NCBI RefSeq assembly: GCF_009727955.1
Contig: NZ_WOBR01000002.1
Span: 62,001-126,000, forward strand
DNA: 64,000 nt
Direction of reading: 5' to 3'
Source of the DNA: Aliivibrio fischeri
GTDB taxonomy: Bacteria; Pseudomonadota; Gammaproteobacteria; Enterobacterales; Vibrionaceae
In this document: positions 47,904-58,219 of the stretch, in pieces
Numbering within the stretch: position 1 is the first letter of the stretch
How the letters are laid out: every line of letters begins with the position of its first letter
Notes under the pieces: generated by a model
Told to the model about the DNA's origin: nothing
What the model saw: only the letters and a program-made list of their open reading frames with translations
Database searches by the model: none
Made by a program: the position numbers and the translations under genes

Positions 47904-49799
47904 TTATGCTAGATCTTCCAAACTAGAACAAATCGACACTTGATTTCGTCCATTCGTTTTTGATTCATATAGCGCTAGATCTGCACACTTATAAGCGTCT
48001 TTTTTTGAACGACCTAAATCAGTTAGCCCACCACTTATTGTTACGTGATATTCCTCTAATTGAGAAACAGCTACTCGCAATCTATTTATTACCATTTCAG
48101 CATCCATCAACGTGGTATGCGGCATTATAATGGCAAACTCTTCCCCACCAATCCTAGCCACAAAATCTGTTTCTCGACTCCCGCTGTTTAAGATATCAGA
48201 AACTAAACGTATAACTTGATCACCAACGTCATGTCCTTTTGTATCATTAATTCGTTTAAATAAATCAATATCTAATATGGCAAGACAGCATTGGTGCACA
48301 GGATAATAACGCTGAGTTAATAAAGTCTGATTCTCTAATTCAAATTCAAATTTTCTACGATTCCAACAACCAGAAAGCACATCTTTTTCGCTTAAATAAC
48401 GCAATTCTTTTTCTAGCTCTTTACGCTTGGTAATATCAATGTAGGAAATAATATAATACTGAGTCGCTTTTCTTTTACTTTTCACTGATTGAATACGAAC
48501 AAGTAGGCTTAGCTTTTTCTTATTTTTACTCAGTACATCGAGCTCCCCCTGCCAAGCCCCAAGATCTTCAACTTGCTTCCATGTATTTAGGCGTTTATCA
48601 ACGTTTTCACTCTCAGATAGCAATACATCGAAAGTATTTTTTCCTATAACTTCACTTGCGGAGAAACCACTAATTGAAGTAAATGCAGGGTTCACCTTTA
48701 AAATTCTTCTATATCTATCAGTGATAACAACAGCAGACATACCTTCTAATGCAGATTTAGCTAACTGACTTTCTAAATTAGAGTTATCCCAAAAACTAAG
48801 TAGGATCCCAAAAGGGATAACGATAAGACTTAATAATAGAAAAATAATTGCGGCCTCTTCCATTATTTCAACACGGATTAATTCAAATAAAACATTCACT
48901 TCATAGGTAGGGTAATAAAGTAAAAAATACATTTTTTTATTTGGAATCTTTTTTTCCATATCAAAACGATAAAAAGAATAAATACCATCATCAAGTGATA
49001 AGCTTCCTTCTTTTTGTTTCGACATTACACTCCATAATGCAGGCTTTTGAATTTTTAGTGTTTTACTCACTCGTTCATTAACAAGATGACCAAGCATGTT
49101 CTGATTATCATCAGATAAAAGATAATAACCATCTTGATTGATCATGGCAGGAGAAATACTTAATGTAGGAGAGAACTTTACTACGTTAATAATGATGGAT
49201 GCATTCAGCTCTGCAAGAATATATCCCTTCCTCTTCCCTGATATATCAATAGGAATAGCAACCTGCATTAGCGGCTCATAAACTCCAGAAACAGCTAATG
49301 CTTCATTTAATCTTACGCCTTCAGAGAAAGCTTGCCCTTTAGGTAATAGAGTTAACTTATCAAGCAAAGAATGATTAACAGAAAGAGAAGTAGGGAGTTG
49401 TTTCATTGCTTGCTTATTATCATTTGAATAAACGATAGAAAGTAAATAATTTCCTTTATCATCAATAAGCTCTAATCGGGAAAAAAACTTTTCCAATGCC
49501 ACCAATTTCAACCATGATGATTCGACCGTATTTGTGACTCTTTCTGAAGGATGTATAAAATAATCATATAAAGGTCGACTGTCAGCAAGAAGCTCTAATG
49601 TATTAGATATTCGAACCGATAACTCATTAAATTCATTGTGTGTATAAGCCAATTGACGTGTTGATTCACTCTGAATTTGTTCAACAGCAATCAATTTCTT
49701 TTTTTGATAATCACCATATAGATATAAGAAAATAAATAAGGAAAAGATTATATATACAGCGGCTGAATAGGTTACAGCTTTCGTTTTTTTATATTGCAT
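47904..49799 (-). CDS. Membrane diguanylate cyclase with PAS domain
   Basis: A 631-residue c-di-GMP synthase. Order: TM1 (about residues 10-30), a periplasmic sensor of about 290 residues that is probably a double Cache fold, TM2 (about 318-340), a PAS domain (about 355-465, with GMSAVVITDRYRRILKVNPA) and a GGDEF domain (about 470-625). The active site reads RIGGEEF. The inhibitory I-site RETD lies exactly five residues upstream, so product inhibition is expected. No EAL domain is present. The ligand is unknown. Confidence 0.92.
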   Translation of the reverse strand: MQYKKTKAVTYSAAVYIIFSLFIFLYLYGDYQKKKLIAVEQIQSESTRQLAYTHNEFNELSVRISNTLELLADSRPLYDYFIHPSERVTNTVESSWLKLVALEKFFSRLELIDDKGNYLLSIVYSNDNKQAMKQLPTSLSVNHSLLDKLTLLPKGQAFSEGVRLNEALAVSGVYEPLMQVAIPIDISGKRKGYILAELNASIIINVVKFSPTLSISPAMINQDGYYLLSDDNQNMLGHLVNERVSKTLKIQKPALWSVMSKQKEGSLSLDDGIYSFYRFDMEKKIPNKKMYFLLYYPTYEVNVLFELIRVEIMEEAAIIFLLLSLIVIPFGILLSFWDNSNLESQLAKSALEGMSAVVITDRYRRILKVNPAFTSISGFSASEVIGKNTFDVLLSESENVDKRLNTWKQVEDLGAWQGELDVLSKNKKKLSLLVRIQSVKSKRKATQYYIISYIDITKRKELEKELRYLSEKDVLSGCWNRRKFEFELENQTLLTQRYYPVHQCCLAILDIDLFKRINDTKGHDVGDQVIRLVSDILNSGSRETDFVARIGGEEFAIIMPHTTLMDAEMVINRLRVAVSQLEEYHVTISGGLTDLGRSKKDAYKCADLALYESKTNGRNQVSICSSLEDLA

Positions 49800-49876
49800 A
49801 CTTTACCTTATGATTTCATGAACAAGCTACAGTACAGAATTCTATATAATCATTTTGTATTACACAAGATAAAATA

Positions 49877-49899
49877 AAACCCTTCTAAGAAGGGTTTTA
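49877..49899 (-). terminator. Rho-independent terminator of ilvIH
   Basis: The stem AAAACCCTTCT / AGAAGGGTTTT is nearly loopless (TCTAAGA centre) and is followed on the minus strand by ATTTTATC. It lies about 32 bases past the ilvH stop. Confidence 0.82.
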
Positions 49900-49930
49900 T
49901 TTATAGGATGAGGGCTCTTGTTAAGTATAT

Positions 49931-50425
49931 TTATACTTTTAACGCCTTGTCTCCACGAGCAATGCCAACGACACCACTTCGAGCAACTTCCACCACATCT
50001 GTAACCTCTGATACAGCCGAAATAAACGCGTCTAACTTTTCAGAAGTACCAGCTAATTGGATGGTATATAATGAGCTGGTTACATCAACAATTTGACCAC
50101 GGAAAATATCAGCGGTACGCTTAACTTCCGCTCGAGCAAAGCCACTTGCTTTTACTTTTACCAGTAATAATTCACGCTCAACATGATCCGCTTCTGTTAC
50201 TTCTTGAACTTTGATGACATCAATCAATTTATGAAGTTGTTTTTGAATTTGCTCTAACTCCATTGCATCACTGGCGGTTGTGATATTTAATCGCGACAAT
50301 GTTTGATCTTCGGTTGGAGATACCGTTAAAGATTCAATGTTGTATCCACGCTGAGAAAATAGGCCAACAACACGTGATAAAGAACCCGGTTCATTCTCTA
50401 ATAATAGTGAAATAATATGTCTCAT
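49931..50425 (-). CDS. ilvH: Acetolactate synthase isozyme III small subunit
   Basis: The regulatory subunit of acetohydroxyacid synthase III, which makes AHAS III sensitive to valine. The 164-residue protein has an N-terminal ACT domain ([20 protein letters not shown], then FSQRGYNIESLTV) and a C-terminal ACT-like domain (from about residue 80). Its ATG overlaps the ilvI stop by one base. Length agrees with E. coli IlvH (163). Confidence 0.95.
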   Translation of the reverse strand: MRHIISLLLENEPGSLSRVVGLFSQRGYNIESLTVSPTEDQTLSRLNITTASDAMELEQIQKQLHKLIDVIKVQEVTEADHVERELLLVKVKASGFARAEVKRTADIFRGQIVDVTSSLYTIQLAGTSEKLDAFISAVSEVTDVVEVARSGVVGIARGDKALKV

Positions 50426-52146
50426 TAGGTTCTCTCCGTTTTACTTAGCCACATTTTATCCATCGCTTCCCCTTTAATTTGCATTGGGTAAACGTGCTCT
50501 GTTTCATCAACATTAATATCCACAAACACAAGGCGATCTTTTAGGGAAAGAGCCTTCTCTAAACCTGATTCCAACTCATCAGGATGATTAATACGAATTC
50601 CTACATGGCCATACGCCTCAGCAATTGCGGCAAAATCAGGAACCGAACTCATATAAGAGTTTGAATGACGGCCTTGATAAATAATATCTTGCCACTGCTT
50701 CACCATTCCTAAGAAACGGTTATTCAAATTAATGATTTTTACAGGGATATCGTATTGCAATGCTGTGGATAGCTCCTGAATATTCATCTGAATGCTGCCA
50801 TCACCAGTAACACAAACCACCACTTCATCAGGATGTGTAAACTTAACCCCAAGAGCTGCTGGCAAACCAAAGCCCATGGTTCCTAATCCACCAGAATTAA
50901 TCCAACGACGTGGTTTATTAAATGGGTAATACAAAGCAGCAAACATCTGATGTTGCCCAACATCAGAAGCGACATAAGCATCACCGTTAGTTAGTTTATG
51001 AAGTGTTTCGATAACCTGCTGTGGTTTAATGCGATCAGGAGAGGTTTCATAAGCTAAGCAATTACGCTCTTGCCAAACCCCAATTTCTTCCCACCACGTT
51101 GCTAAGGCTGTCTCATCGTTCGTTCCTCCCTGCTCTACTAATAGCTTTAGCATAGAATCAAGAACGATCTCTGCAGAACCAACAATTGGAACATCAACTC
51201 GAACATTCTTTGAAATCGACGATGGATCAATATCGATATGCATGATCGTGGCGTTAGGACAGTATTTTTCTAAGTTATTAGTGGTTCTATCATCAAAACG
51301 AACCCCAACACCAAAAATAAGATCTGCGTTATGCATAGCCATATTAGCTTCATACTTACCATGCATACCTAACATGCCAAGCGCATTTTTATGAGTGCCA
51401 GGAAAAGCGCCCAATCCCATTAAAGTACTGACAACTGGTAAATTAAGAGTCTCAGCTAATTTAAGTATTTGTTTTTCTGCAGAAGAAATTATTGCGCCAC
51501 CGCCAACATACAAAACAGGCTTCTTAGCTTCTAATAATGTTTTTAATCCTTTTTTTATCTGTCCTTTGTGACCAGATGTTGTTGGATTATACGAACGCAT
51601 CTTCATGGATTCAGGATATTGGTATGAAAACTTAATAGCAGGATTCATTACATCTTTAGGGATATCAATTACCACAGGACCAGGACGGCCTGTAGAAGCA
51701 ATATAAAAGGCTTTTTTAAGGGTTTCAGGGATATCTTCGGCTTTCTTAACTAAGAAGCTGTGTTTGACTACCGGTCGAGAGACACCAACCATGTCACATT
51801 CTTGAAAAGCATCGTTACCGATCATATTAGTAGGAACGTTACCAGAAAGTACAACCATTGGGATTGAATCCATATAAGCAGTAGCTATACCCGTAATGGT
51901 ATTGGTTGCACCAGGACCTGAACACACAAGAACGACACCAGGCTTTCCGGTTGCTCTTGCATAGCCATCAGCCATATGCGTTGCTGCTTGCTCATGTCTT
52001 ACAAGTACATGCTGAATCACATCACTTTTCATGTGCAGCGCATCATATATATCCAACACAGAGCCACCAGGGTAGCCAAATATGTGCTCAACACCTTCAT
52101 CAATCAGAGATTGTACGATCATCTCTGAACCAGATAACATTTCCAT
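50425..52146 (-). CDS. ilvI: Acetolactate synthase isozyme III large subunit
   Basis: The thiamine-diphosphate-dependent catalytic subunit for the first common step of branched-chain amino acid synthesis. The 573-residue protein starts [20 protein letters not shown], has the catalytic glutamate in [20 protein letters not shown], and the ThDP/Mg motif [19 protein letters not shown]. Start and length match E. coli IlvI (574). In E. coli ilvIH is activated by Lrp; the 273-base upstream gap has no leader peptide, so classical attenuation is unlikely. Confidence 0.96.
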   Translation of the reverse strand: MEMLSGSEMIVQSLIDEGVEHIFGYPGGSVLDIYDALHMKSDVIQHVLVRHEQAATHMADGYARATGKPGVVLVCSGPGATNTITGIATAYMDSIPMVVLSGNVPTNMIGNDAFQECDMVGVSRPVVKHSFLVKKAEDIPETLKKAFYIASTGRPGPVVIDIPKDVMNPAIKFSYQYPESMKMRSYNPTTSGHKGQIKKGLKTLLEAKKPVLYVGGGAIISSAEKQILKLAETLNLPVVSTLMGLGAFPGTHKNALGMLGMHGKYEANMAMHNADLIFGVGVRFDDRTTNNLEKYCPNATIMHIDIDPSSISKNVRVDVPIVGSAEIVLDSMLKLLVEQGGTNDETALATWWEEIGVWQERNCLAYETSPDRIKPQQVIETLHKLTNGDAYVASDVGQHQMFAALYYPFNKPRRWINSGGLGTMGFGLPAALGVKFTHPDEVVVCVTGDGSIQMNIQELSTALQYDIPVKIINLNNRFLGMVKQWQDIIYQGRHSNSYMSSVPDFAAIAEAYGHVGIRINHPDELESGLEKALSLKDRLVFVDINVDETEHVYPMQIKGEAMDKMWLSKTERT

Positions 52147-52360
52147 ATTGTTCTCCAGACACTGAAAACCTTAAAACAGTCGACGTGAATTATCGCTAAA
52201 TTAACGGTTTTACATAGTTAGGGCTTATTTTTAGCCTAAACTGAAATTAATTAGATTAAGTTCCTATGTTGGTGGTGAATGTAGGTAACAAAACCACCTT
52301 TTACGAAACAACTTTAACCTTTTATTAGCACTCAGGTCTAGGGGAAATTTTAACCAAATA

Positions 52361-52390
52361 AAAAAAGCCAACTCTTTCGAGTTGGCTTTT
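52361..52390 (-). terminator. Rho-independent terminator of the acyl-CoA ligase gene
   Basis: A stem of AAAAAGCCAACTC against GAGTTGGCTTTT with a short TTTC loop, followed by TTTATTTGG on the minus strand, 30 bases past the stop. Confidence 0.88.
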
Positions 52391-52419
52391 ATTGATTAAA
52401 TCGTATTTAGAGTTTGATA

Positions 52420-54258
52420 TTACTTATCTTTCTTCTCTTTTTTTTCATCGTACATTTCTTCAATCTCGTCTTGATAACGCTCATTGATTACTTTACGACG
52501 CAGTTTTTGTGTTGGTGTCAACTCACCTTTATCCATAGAGAACTCTTTAGACAATAAAGTAAATTTCTTCACTTGCTCAAAACGTGCTAACTCTTTTTGC
52601 AGATTAGCCACACGCTTTTCAAGCATTTCAACAATTTCACTGTGTTTAATCAGTTCCATGCGATCATGATAAGCAATATTTAGCTCTTTTGCGTACTCTT
52701 CCAACGCGTCATAACAAGGAACAATCAATGCAGATACAAACTTACGTGTATCAGCGATCACGGCAATCTGCTCAATAAAATGGTCTTTACCAATCGCGCC
52801 TTCGATAACTTGTGGTGCAATATATTTACCACCAGATGTTTTCATTAACTCTTTAATACGGTCAGTAATATACAAATTACCATCAGCATCAAACTCACCA
52901 GCATCACCGGTTTTTAAGAAACCATCTTCAGTAAAGTTATTTTCTGTTTCTTCAGGTTTATTGTAGTAACCTTTCATTACCATTGGGCCACGAACTAGGA
53001 TTTCGCTATTTTCACCAATTTTAACTTCCGCGCCTGGCATTAACGTACCGATTGAATCAGGGTGGAATTTACCATCCTCCCAACATGAAATCGTAGCGGT
53101 TGTTTCTGTCATGCCATAACCTAGTTTCACATTCACGCCAAGAGCATGAAAGAAACGGCCAATAGTAACATCCAGTTTAGCGCCACCACATGGCATAAAG
53201 TTAATATTACCACCTAAGATCATGCGAAGTTTTGATAGGACTAACTTATCTGCAACCTTATAAGACTGTTTCAATATCCATGATGGCTCTTTGCCTTCTT
53301 GTTGGCAAACCGACATCTTAGCACCCATGTTAACAGCCCAAGTAAACATCACTTTACGGTGTGCTGGCGCTCTAGATACCTTTTCATGAACCGTTGAGAA
53401 AATCTTCTCATAGAAACGAGGAACGGCACACATTACCGTTGGTTTAACTTCTGTTAATGCTTCTTTGATTAAGTTTGTATTTGGTAGGTAGCAATTCGTC
53501 GCACCTTTATACAAAACATAAAAAGTCCACGCACGCTCAAACACATGTGATAACGGTAAAAAACACAAAGAAACGTCTTGTTCAGTTAACGCTAAGCGAG
53601 TGTTATGTCCCTCTAATTGCGAAGCAATATTTTCATAATCTAACATTACCCCTTTAGGCTCACCTGTTGTTCCTGAGGTATATATTAATGTTAGAAGGTC
53701 ATTCATTTGCGCGTCATCAAGACGAGTCGCAAGCTCGTTTTGGTGGGCTTCATCTGCTTTTGCAATAAAATCATGCCATGAAATGCCTGCTTCATGATCG
53801 TTTAAATCGATGTCATCGCTTAAAGCAACAATATGAGTTAACTGCGGACACTGTTCAAAAATAACAACAGCGGCATTATATTGCGCTTGCTCACCAACAA
53901 ACAAAATACGAATATCGGCATCATTAATAATGTATGCCGCTTGTGTTGGAGTATTCGTAGGATAAATAGGAACAGGAACTGCACGTAATTGCATTGTTGC
54001 AAAATCAGCAACCGTCCAACGAGGCATGTTGTTAGAGAAAATTCCTACTTTTTCTTGTATTTTCAATCCATGGGCAAGTAAAGCTAATGACAGCTTATCC
54101 ATTTGCTCACCAAATTCCCCCCACGTAATATCACTCCATGCAGAGCATTGCGTATCGATTAAGATACTACATTGACGCTCACGCATTGCCGTGTCATTTG
54201 GCTTATTTGCGATATGTTGGCGGATCTCTTTTACAATATGTAGGTTTTGAATAGTCAT
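52420..54258 (-). CDS. Long-chain fatty acid--CoA ligase (FAA1-type)
   Basis: A 612-residue AMP-forming acyl-CoA synthetase of the larger FAA1/FadD15-like group. The P-loop [17 protein letters not shown] (about residues 186-202), [13 protein letters not shown], the hinge [12 protein letters not shown] and [18 protein letters not shown] are present. The lysine-rich C-terminus ([13 protein letters not shown]) follows. AAGGTGA precedes the ATG. The gene sits between ilvIH and leuO with its own terminator. It probably activates long-chain fatty acids, but chain-length preference is unknown. Confidence 0.88.
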   Translation of the reverse strand: MTIQNLHIVKEIRQHIANKPNDTAMRERQCSILIDTQCSAWSDITWGEFGEQMDKLSLALLAHGLKIQEKVGIFSNNMPRWTVADFATMQLRAVPVPIYPTNTPTQAAYIINDADIRILFVGEQAQYNAAVVIFEQCPQLTHIVALSDDIDLNDHEAGISWHDFIAKADEAHQNELATRLDDAQMNDLLTLIYTSGTTGEPKGVMLDYENIASQLEGHNTRLALTEQDVSLCFLPLSHVFERAWTFYVLYKGATNCYLPNTNLIKEALTEVKPTVMCAVPRFYEKIFSTVHEKVSRAPAHRKVMFTWAVNMGAKMSVCQQEGKEPSWILKQSYKVADKLVLSKLRMILGGNINFMPCGGAKLDVTIGRFFHALGVNVKLGYGMTETTATISCWEDGKFHPDSIGTLMPGAEVKIGENSEILVRGPMVMKGYYNKPEETENNFTEDGFLKTGDAGEFDADGNLYITDRIKELMKTSGGKYIAPQVIEGAIGKDHFIEQIAVIADTRKFVSALIVPCYDALEEYAKELNIAYHDRMELIKHSEIVEMLEKRVANLQKELARFEQVKKFTLLSKEFSMDKGELTPTQKLRRKVINERYQDEIEEMYDEKKEKKDK

Positions 54259-54448
54259 CTCGTATCACCTTTAGGCTTACAGGTGTAAGCTATAATCTGC
54301 ACAAAGTGTACAATTGGTGACAAAAAAGGCAACTGTTTCTCAGTATAAAATGTAAGTATTGTTGTGTGAAACCCATTTCAGAGAACCACAATTAACAACT
54401 TTATTATTAATAATCTACATTTTCGTTATATAGAATAATGTGTTTAAA

Positions 54449-54479
54449 AAAAAGGTTACGTAAAATACGCAACCTTTTT
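54449..54479 (-). terminator. Rho-independent terminator of leuO
   Basis: A 14-base-pair stem with one mismatch (AAAAAGGTTACGTA / TACGCAACCTTTTT) and an AAA loop, followed by a T-run on the minus strand, 26 bases from the leuO stop. Confidence 0.87.
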
Positions 54480-54504
54480 CTATTATTGTGTCTATTTTAA
54501 AAGC

Positions 54505-55476
54505 TTAAAACATCATGCCTTTGCTTGATGCAACCACTTCTTCACCACAAATAAGCATCAACTGATCTCTCATCCAAATGTGACCTTTGTCTTTTTGGTA
54601 AGAGTCGTGCCAGCTTAAATAGCCACTAATGCCTTTTGACTCGATTGGCAGTGGTAAAACCATTAATTGATCACGATTTGGCATTGAGTTCACTAACCAT
54701 TTTGGTGCCACAGTGATCAGTTCTGATTGAGAAACAACATACAAAATATTACTAATGCTTGCGCCTTTATAAGCTTGCTCATACAAAGAATCCACATACA
54801 GGTGGTCAGCAAAACCTTTAGTATTTGCGATACGAGCCGGAACCGCATGTTTTTCGCTTGCTAATTGTTCTTTGTTGATACCGTTTTGAAGTCGAGGGTG
54901 ATTAACAGAAGCAACCACAACTAACTCATCAGTAAATAGCTCTGTACTCATAAAACCAGGTTCGTCGAATCGAACGTAATCGATAACAAAATCCACTTCT
55001 TGATAACGCAGCTTTTGAGCAATGTCTGGTTCATGTTCACCAGAAAGCTTTAAGCTAATATGCGGCGCTTTATTTTGAATATCTTTCATGATGCGTGGTG
55101 CAAAACGAATGTCTGATGGGCTGCAAATAGATAGCTTAAATTGTCTCATCGATGTTTCAGGTGAGAATGTTGAGCTTGGTAATTCGTTTTTAACCAATTG
55201 AAGCGCCTGACGCATCGGTGCAAATAGCTGACGAGCACGTTGTGTCGGTTGAATACCACGGCCATGACGAATGAATAATTCGTCATTAAACATTAATTTT
55301 AAACGTGATACCGCATTACTTACTGCTGGCTGTGACATACCTAAGTTTTGTGCAGCTCTTGTTATATTTTGTTCTTGCATTACCGCATCAAAAACAGTCA
55401 ATAAGTTAAGATCAACACCACGTAGTATTTGTTCTGTACGTGCAACAGAAGATAAAGAAGTTTCAGGCGTATTCAT
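54505..55476 (-). CDS. leuO: LysR-type transcriptional regulator LeuO
   Basis: A 323-residue LysR-family regulator recognised as LeuO by the sequence LRGVDLNLLTVFDAVMQEQN and its neighbourhood near ilvIH. The winged helix-turn-helix is at about residues 24-85 (ITRAAQNLGMSQPAVSNAVSR), followed by a two-lobed effector domain. In E. coli and vibrios LeuO counteracts H-NS and controls stress, acid and virulence genes. E. coli leuO also neighbours ilvIH. Its upstream gap is very AT-rich, as at the E. coli H-NS-silenced promoter. Confidence in the name is good but rests on memory of the family. Confidence 0.88.
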   Translation of the reverse strand: MNTPETSLSSVARTEQILRGVDLNLLTVFDAVMQEQNITRAAQNLGMSQPAVSNAVSRLKLMFNDELFIRHGRGIQPTQRARQLFAPMRQALQLVKNELPSSTFSPETSMRQFKLSICSPSDIRFAPRIMKDIQNKAPHISLKLSGEHEPDIAQKLRYQEVDFVIDYVRFDEPGFMSTELFTDELVVVASVNHPRLQNGINKEQLASEKHAVPARIANTKGFADHLYVDSLYEQAYKGASISNILYVVSQSELITVAPKWLVNSMPNRDQLMVLPLPIESKGISGYLSWHDSYQKDKGHIWMRDQLMLICGEEVVASSKGMMF

Positions 55477-55751
55477 GTATTACTCTCTCAGCAATTAATC
55501 ATTATCATAAAGAAAACGATTACATACATTTTATTTTTGTTATAGATATTGAACAGACGTATGTTAATCGAACTTCAATTATCATTACTGAATAGATTTA
55601 CAAAATCCATAGCATGTTAATTATTTTAATTTTAATTTATGCTTAATTGTTTTTAAGTGCTACATAAGCTTTTTTATTCAAACAGTTAACTAAAAATATA
55701 AATTAATCTAAATATTGAAAATATGCGTATTTCAAGACAATAGGCACAAAA
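55477..55751. other. AT-rich leuO upstream region
   Basis: This 275-base stretch is strikingly AT-rich, with long TTTTAATT-type runs. It contains no credible gene. It should hold the leuO promoter on the minus strand. By analogy with E. coli, where H-NS and LeuO compete here, it is a candidate nucleoid-protein binding region; that is inference. I could not assign a unique -35/-10 pair. Confidence 0.4.
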
Positions 55752-55774
55752 AAGCCATACTATGTGTATGGCTT
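55752..55774 (-). terminator. Rho-independent terminator of metBL
   Basis: A 9-base-pair stem (AAGCCATAC / GTATGGCTT) with a 5-base loop, followed by TTTTGTGCC on the minus strand, 28 bases past the metL stop. Confidence 0.85.
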
Positions 55775-55801
55775 AATAAATATACGTCAGGCTAAGTGAT
55801 G

Positions 55802-58219
55802 TTAAAACAACGAAGCAATACGATTTAAATCTGATTGAATCGCTCCTGCAGTCACCTCTCGTCCAGCTCCAGGACCTCGAATTACCAGTGGATTATCTTT
55901 ATACCATTTACTCTCTATAGCAAAAATATTATCGCATGGTAGTAGATTGGCTAATGCGTGATATTCAGGTAATGCCTCTATTCCAACCGTTGCGCTACCG
56001 TCTTTATTTAAACGCGCCACATAACGCAATACTTTCTGTTCTTTTTGAGCTTTCGCTAGTCGTTCGAGCAATAGCTCATTAATCACCTCACCTTGAGATA
56101 GAAAATCATCAAGACTGGTTTCTAATAGTTCACTAGGAACAAGTGATTCAACTTTTACCTGATTAGGCTCAATATGAAGTCCAGCTTCTCGAGCAAGGAT
56201 CACCAATTTTCGCATGACATCTGAACCATCAAGATCGTGCCTTGGATCCGGTTCAGTCAATCCTTGTTGCCAAGCTAAATCGACTAATTCAGTAAAAGGA
56301 ACATCGCCATTATATTGCTGAAACAGCCATGATAACGTACCAGAGAAGATGCCCGATAATGCGATGATTTCATCACCACTTTCACGAAGATCTCTTACGG
56401 TATGATTAATAGGTAAACCTGCTCCAACGGTTGCATTATATAACCAGTGACGCGATGTTTTAGCAAAGGCATCAATTACCGCTTGATAATCGGCACTTGG
56501 CGCTGAACCAGCAACTTTATTCGCAGAGATCAGATGCATTCCTTGTTCTGCAATTTTTGTATATCGATTAGCAAGATCAGCACTTGCCGTTACGTCTAAA
56601 ACAACAACATCATCATAACCTTGAACGGCACCAACTTTTTCAATCCAATCAAAATCCGTATAGTTTGTTGCTTCATCATCGAACTTAGCAACCACTTCAG
56701 TACTGTTTAAACCATCAAAATCAAGCCAACAACGCTCTCTATCAACAACACCAATGAGTGAAAACTGCATTCCATGACGCTTTTCAAGTTGACGTTTTTG
56801 TTGAGTAAATAGCGATAACCATTGAGAACCAATATTCCCATGTCCACACAGGATCAATCCCACTCGTTTTTGTGCTTGGAATAAACTGTTATGAATAGCA
56901 TTAATGATCGATGAGGTATCAACTTTACGTAAAATAGCGACAAGGCTTAAACCCGATTCTGATGCGTACACAAATTCAAGAGGGCAATTTTTCAATTGAT
57001 GATAGAAACCATGACTGTGAATGGCATTCGCGGTAACCCCCGCGCCAACAGCAGCAACCATTGAATAGCCTTCTTTTAGCTTAATTTCAGCATGTACCGC
57101 TGAGTTTTGTAGCACTTCTAACGCTTCATTCACGACTTCAGAAGTATAAGCGAGCAATAATGTAAACTGATCAGCTTGAGGCTCTAAGGCCAGTGGTTGC
57201 AGTTGAGAACGAGTAAGTAAAGAAAGAACTTCTTGTTGAGCGCGTTCAAAATCTTGTCCACGACCAAAGCCAAGCTGAATCAAATAAACATCTTCTAATG
57301 ACGTGACAATTTTTGCTCCTCGCCCAGAAGCCAATACACGCTCGATTCGGGTTGATCCAGACTCAGGCTGATAACTGCAACGTAAACTCAAATCTAATGC
57401 ACTTTGAGCTACAGGTTGTAATGTTCTACTGTGCAATACAGGAGCAGCTAAACGAGCCAACTCACTCGCTTCATCCAACCTTAATAATGGCAGTAAACAC
57501 GCATCCTCAACTTTTCTAGGATCAGCACTGAACACTCCAGCAACATCACTCCAGATAGTAACGCATGACACCTCACCAAGGGCACCAATCATGGTTGCCG
57601 AATAATCAGAACCATTACGTCCAAGAAGTACGGTTTCTCCTTTTTGATTACGAGCCATAAAACCAGTAATCACAATTCGTCCATGCGGATGCTGAGCTAC
57701 CTGCTCTTTAAACAAAGGCCAAGACTGTACACGATCCACCTCTGGTTGCGCTGCTCGCTCTGCCCTTAGAAACGTTCGAGAATCAAGAGGAGCTGCTTGT
57801 AAATCAATTTGATTTAAATACGCAGAAAGTAATCTTGAAGACCACACTTCACCATGACCTAACACATCAGCTTGCTGCACCTCTGTTAACGGTGCATGCA
57901 GTTGCCCTATCGCAATCAATTCTTGGTGTAAAACGGTCAATAAAGGTTCTGCATTCTCAGCAGACAATAATTCAGTTATCAGTCCCTGTTGGTATGTACG
58001 CAAGGACTCTAATGTTTCATGAGCTAAACGCCCATCTTTAGAAAGGTTATCAATCCACTCTAAAATACGGTTTGTTGTATTACCTGCAGCAGATACAACA
58101 ATCAGATCATGTTTATTTGAATATTCTTTTAAAATGGTGGCAACCCGGCGATAGCACTCAGGATCAGCTAAGCTGCTACCACCAAATTTATGTAATTGAC
58201 GAGAACAAGGTTTTGTCAT
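55802..58219 (-). CDS. metL: Bifunctional aspartokinase / homoserine dehydrogenase II
   Basis: MetL catalyses the first and third steps of the aspartate pathway toward methionine and threonine. The 805-residue protein has an aspartokinase domain (HKFGGSSLADPECYRRVA at the N-terminus), a linker with ACT-like folds, and a homoserine dehydrogenase domain (about 450-805) with the dinucleotide motif GHGNIGSQWLSLF and the DLDGSDVMRKLVILARE segment. The start overlaps the metB stop by one base. The order metB-metL is the same as in E. coli; metF is not in this window. Confidence 0.95.
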   Translation of the reverse strand: MTKPCSRQLHKFGGSSLADPECYRRVATILKEYSNKHDLIVVSAAGNTTNRILEWIDNLSKDGRLAHETLESLRTYQQGLITELLSAENAEPLLTVLHQELIAIGQLHAPLTEVQQADVLGHGEVWSSRLLSAYLNQIDLQAAPLDSRTFLRAERAAQPEVDRVQSWPLFKEQVAQHPHGRIVITGFMARNQKGETVLLGRNGSDYSATMIGALGEVSCVTIWSDVAGVFSADPRKVEDACLLPLLRLDEASELARLAAPVLHSRTLQPVAQSALDLSLRCSYQPESGSTRIERVLASGRGAKIVTSLEDVYLIQLGFGRGQDFERAQQEVLSLLTRSQLQPLALEPQADQFTLLLAYTSEVVNEALEVLQNSAVHAEIKLKEGYSMVAAVGAGVTANAIHSHGFYHQLKNCPLEFVYASESGLSLVAILRKVDTSSIINAIHNSLFQAQKRVGLILCGHGNIGSQWLSLFTQQKRQLEKRHGMQFSLIGVVDRERCWLDFDGLNSTEVVAKFDDEATNYTDFDWIEKVGAVQGYDDVVVLDVTASADLANRYTKIAEQGMHLISANKVAGSAPSADYQAVIDAFAKTSRHWLYNATVGAGLPINHTVRDLRESGDEIIALSGIFSGTLSWLFQQYNGDVPFTELVDLAWQQGLTEPDPRHDLDGSDVMRKLVILAREAGLHIEPNQVKVESLVPSELLETSLDDFLSQGEVINELLLERLAKAQKEQKVLRYVARLNKDGSATVGIEALPEYHALANLLPCDNIFAIESKWYKDNPLVIRGPGAGREVTAGAIQSDLNRIASLF

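Noticed and set aside
52147-52360. Leader peptide for attenuation of ilvIH
   Set aside because: No ATG-led frame with runs of branched-chain codons exists on the minus strand in this gap.
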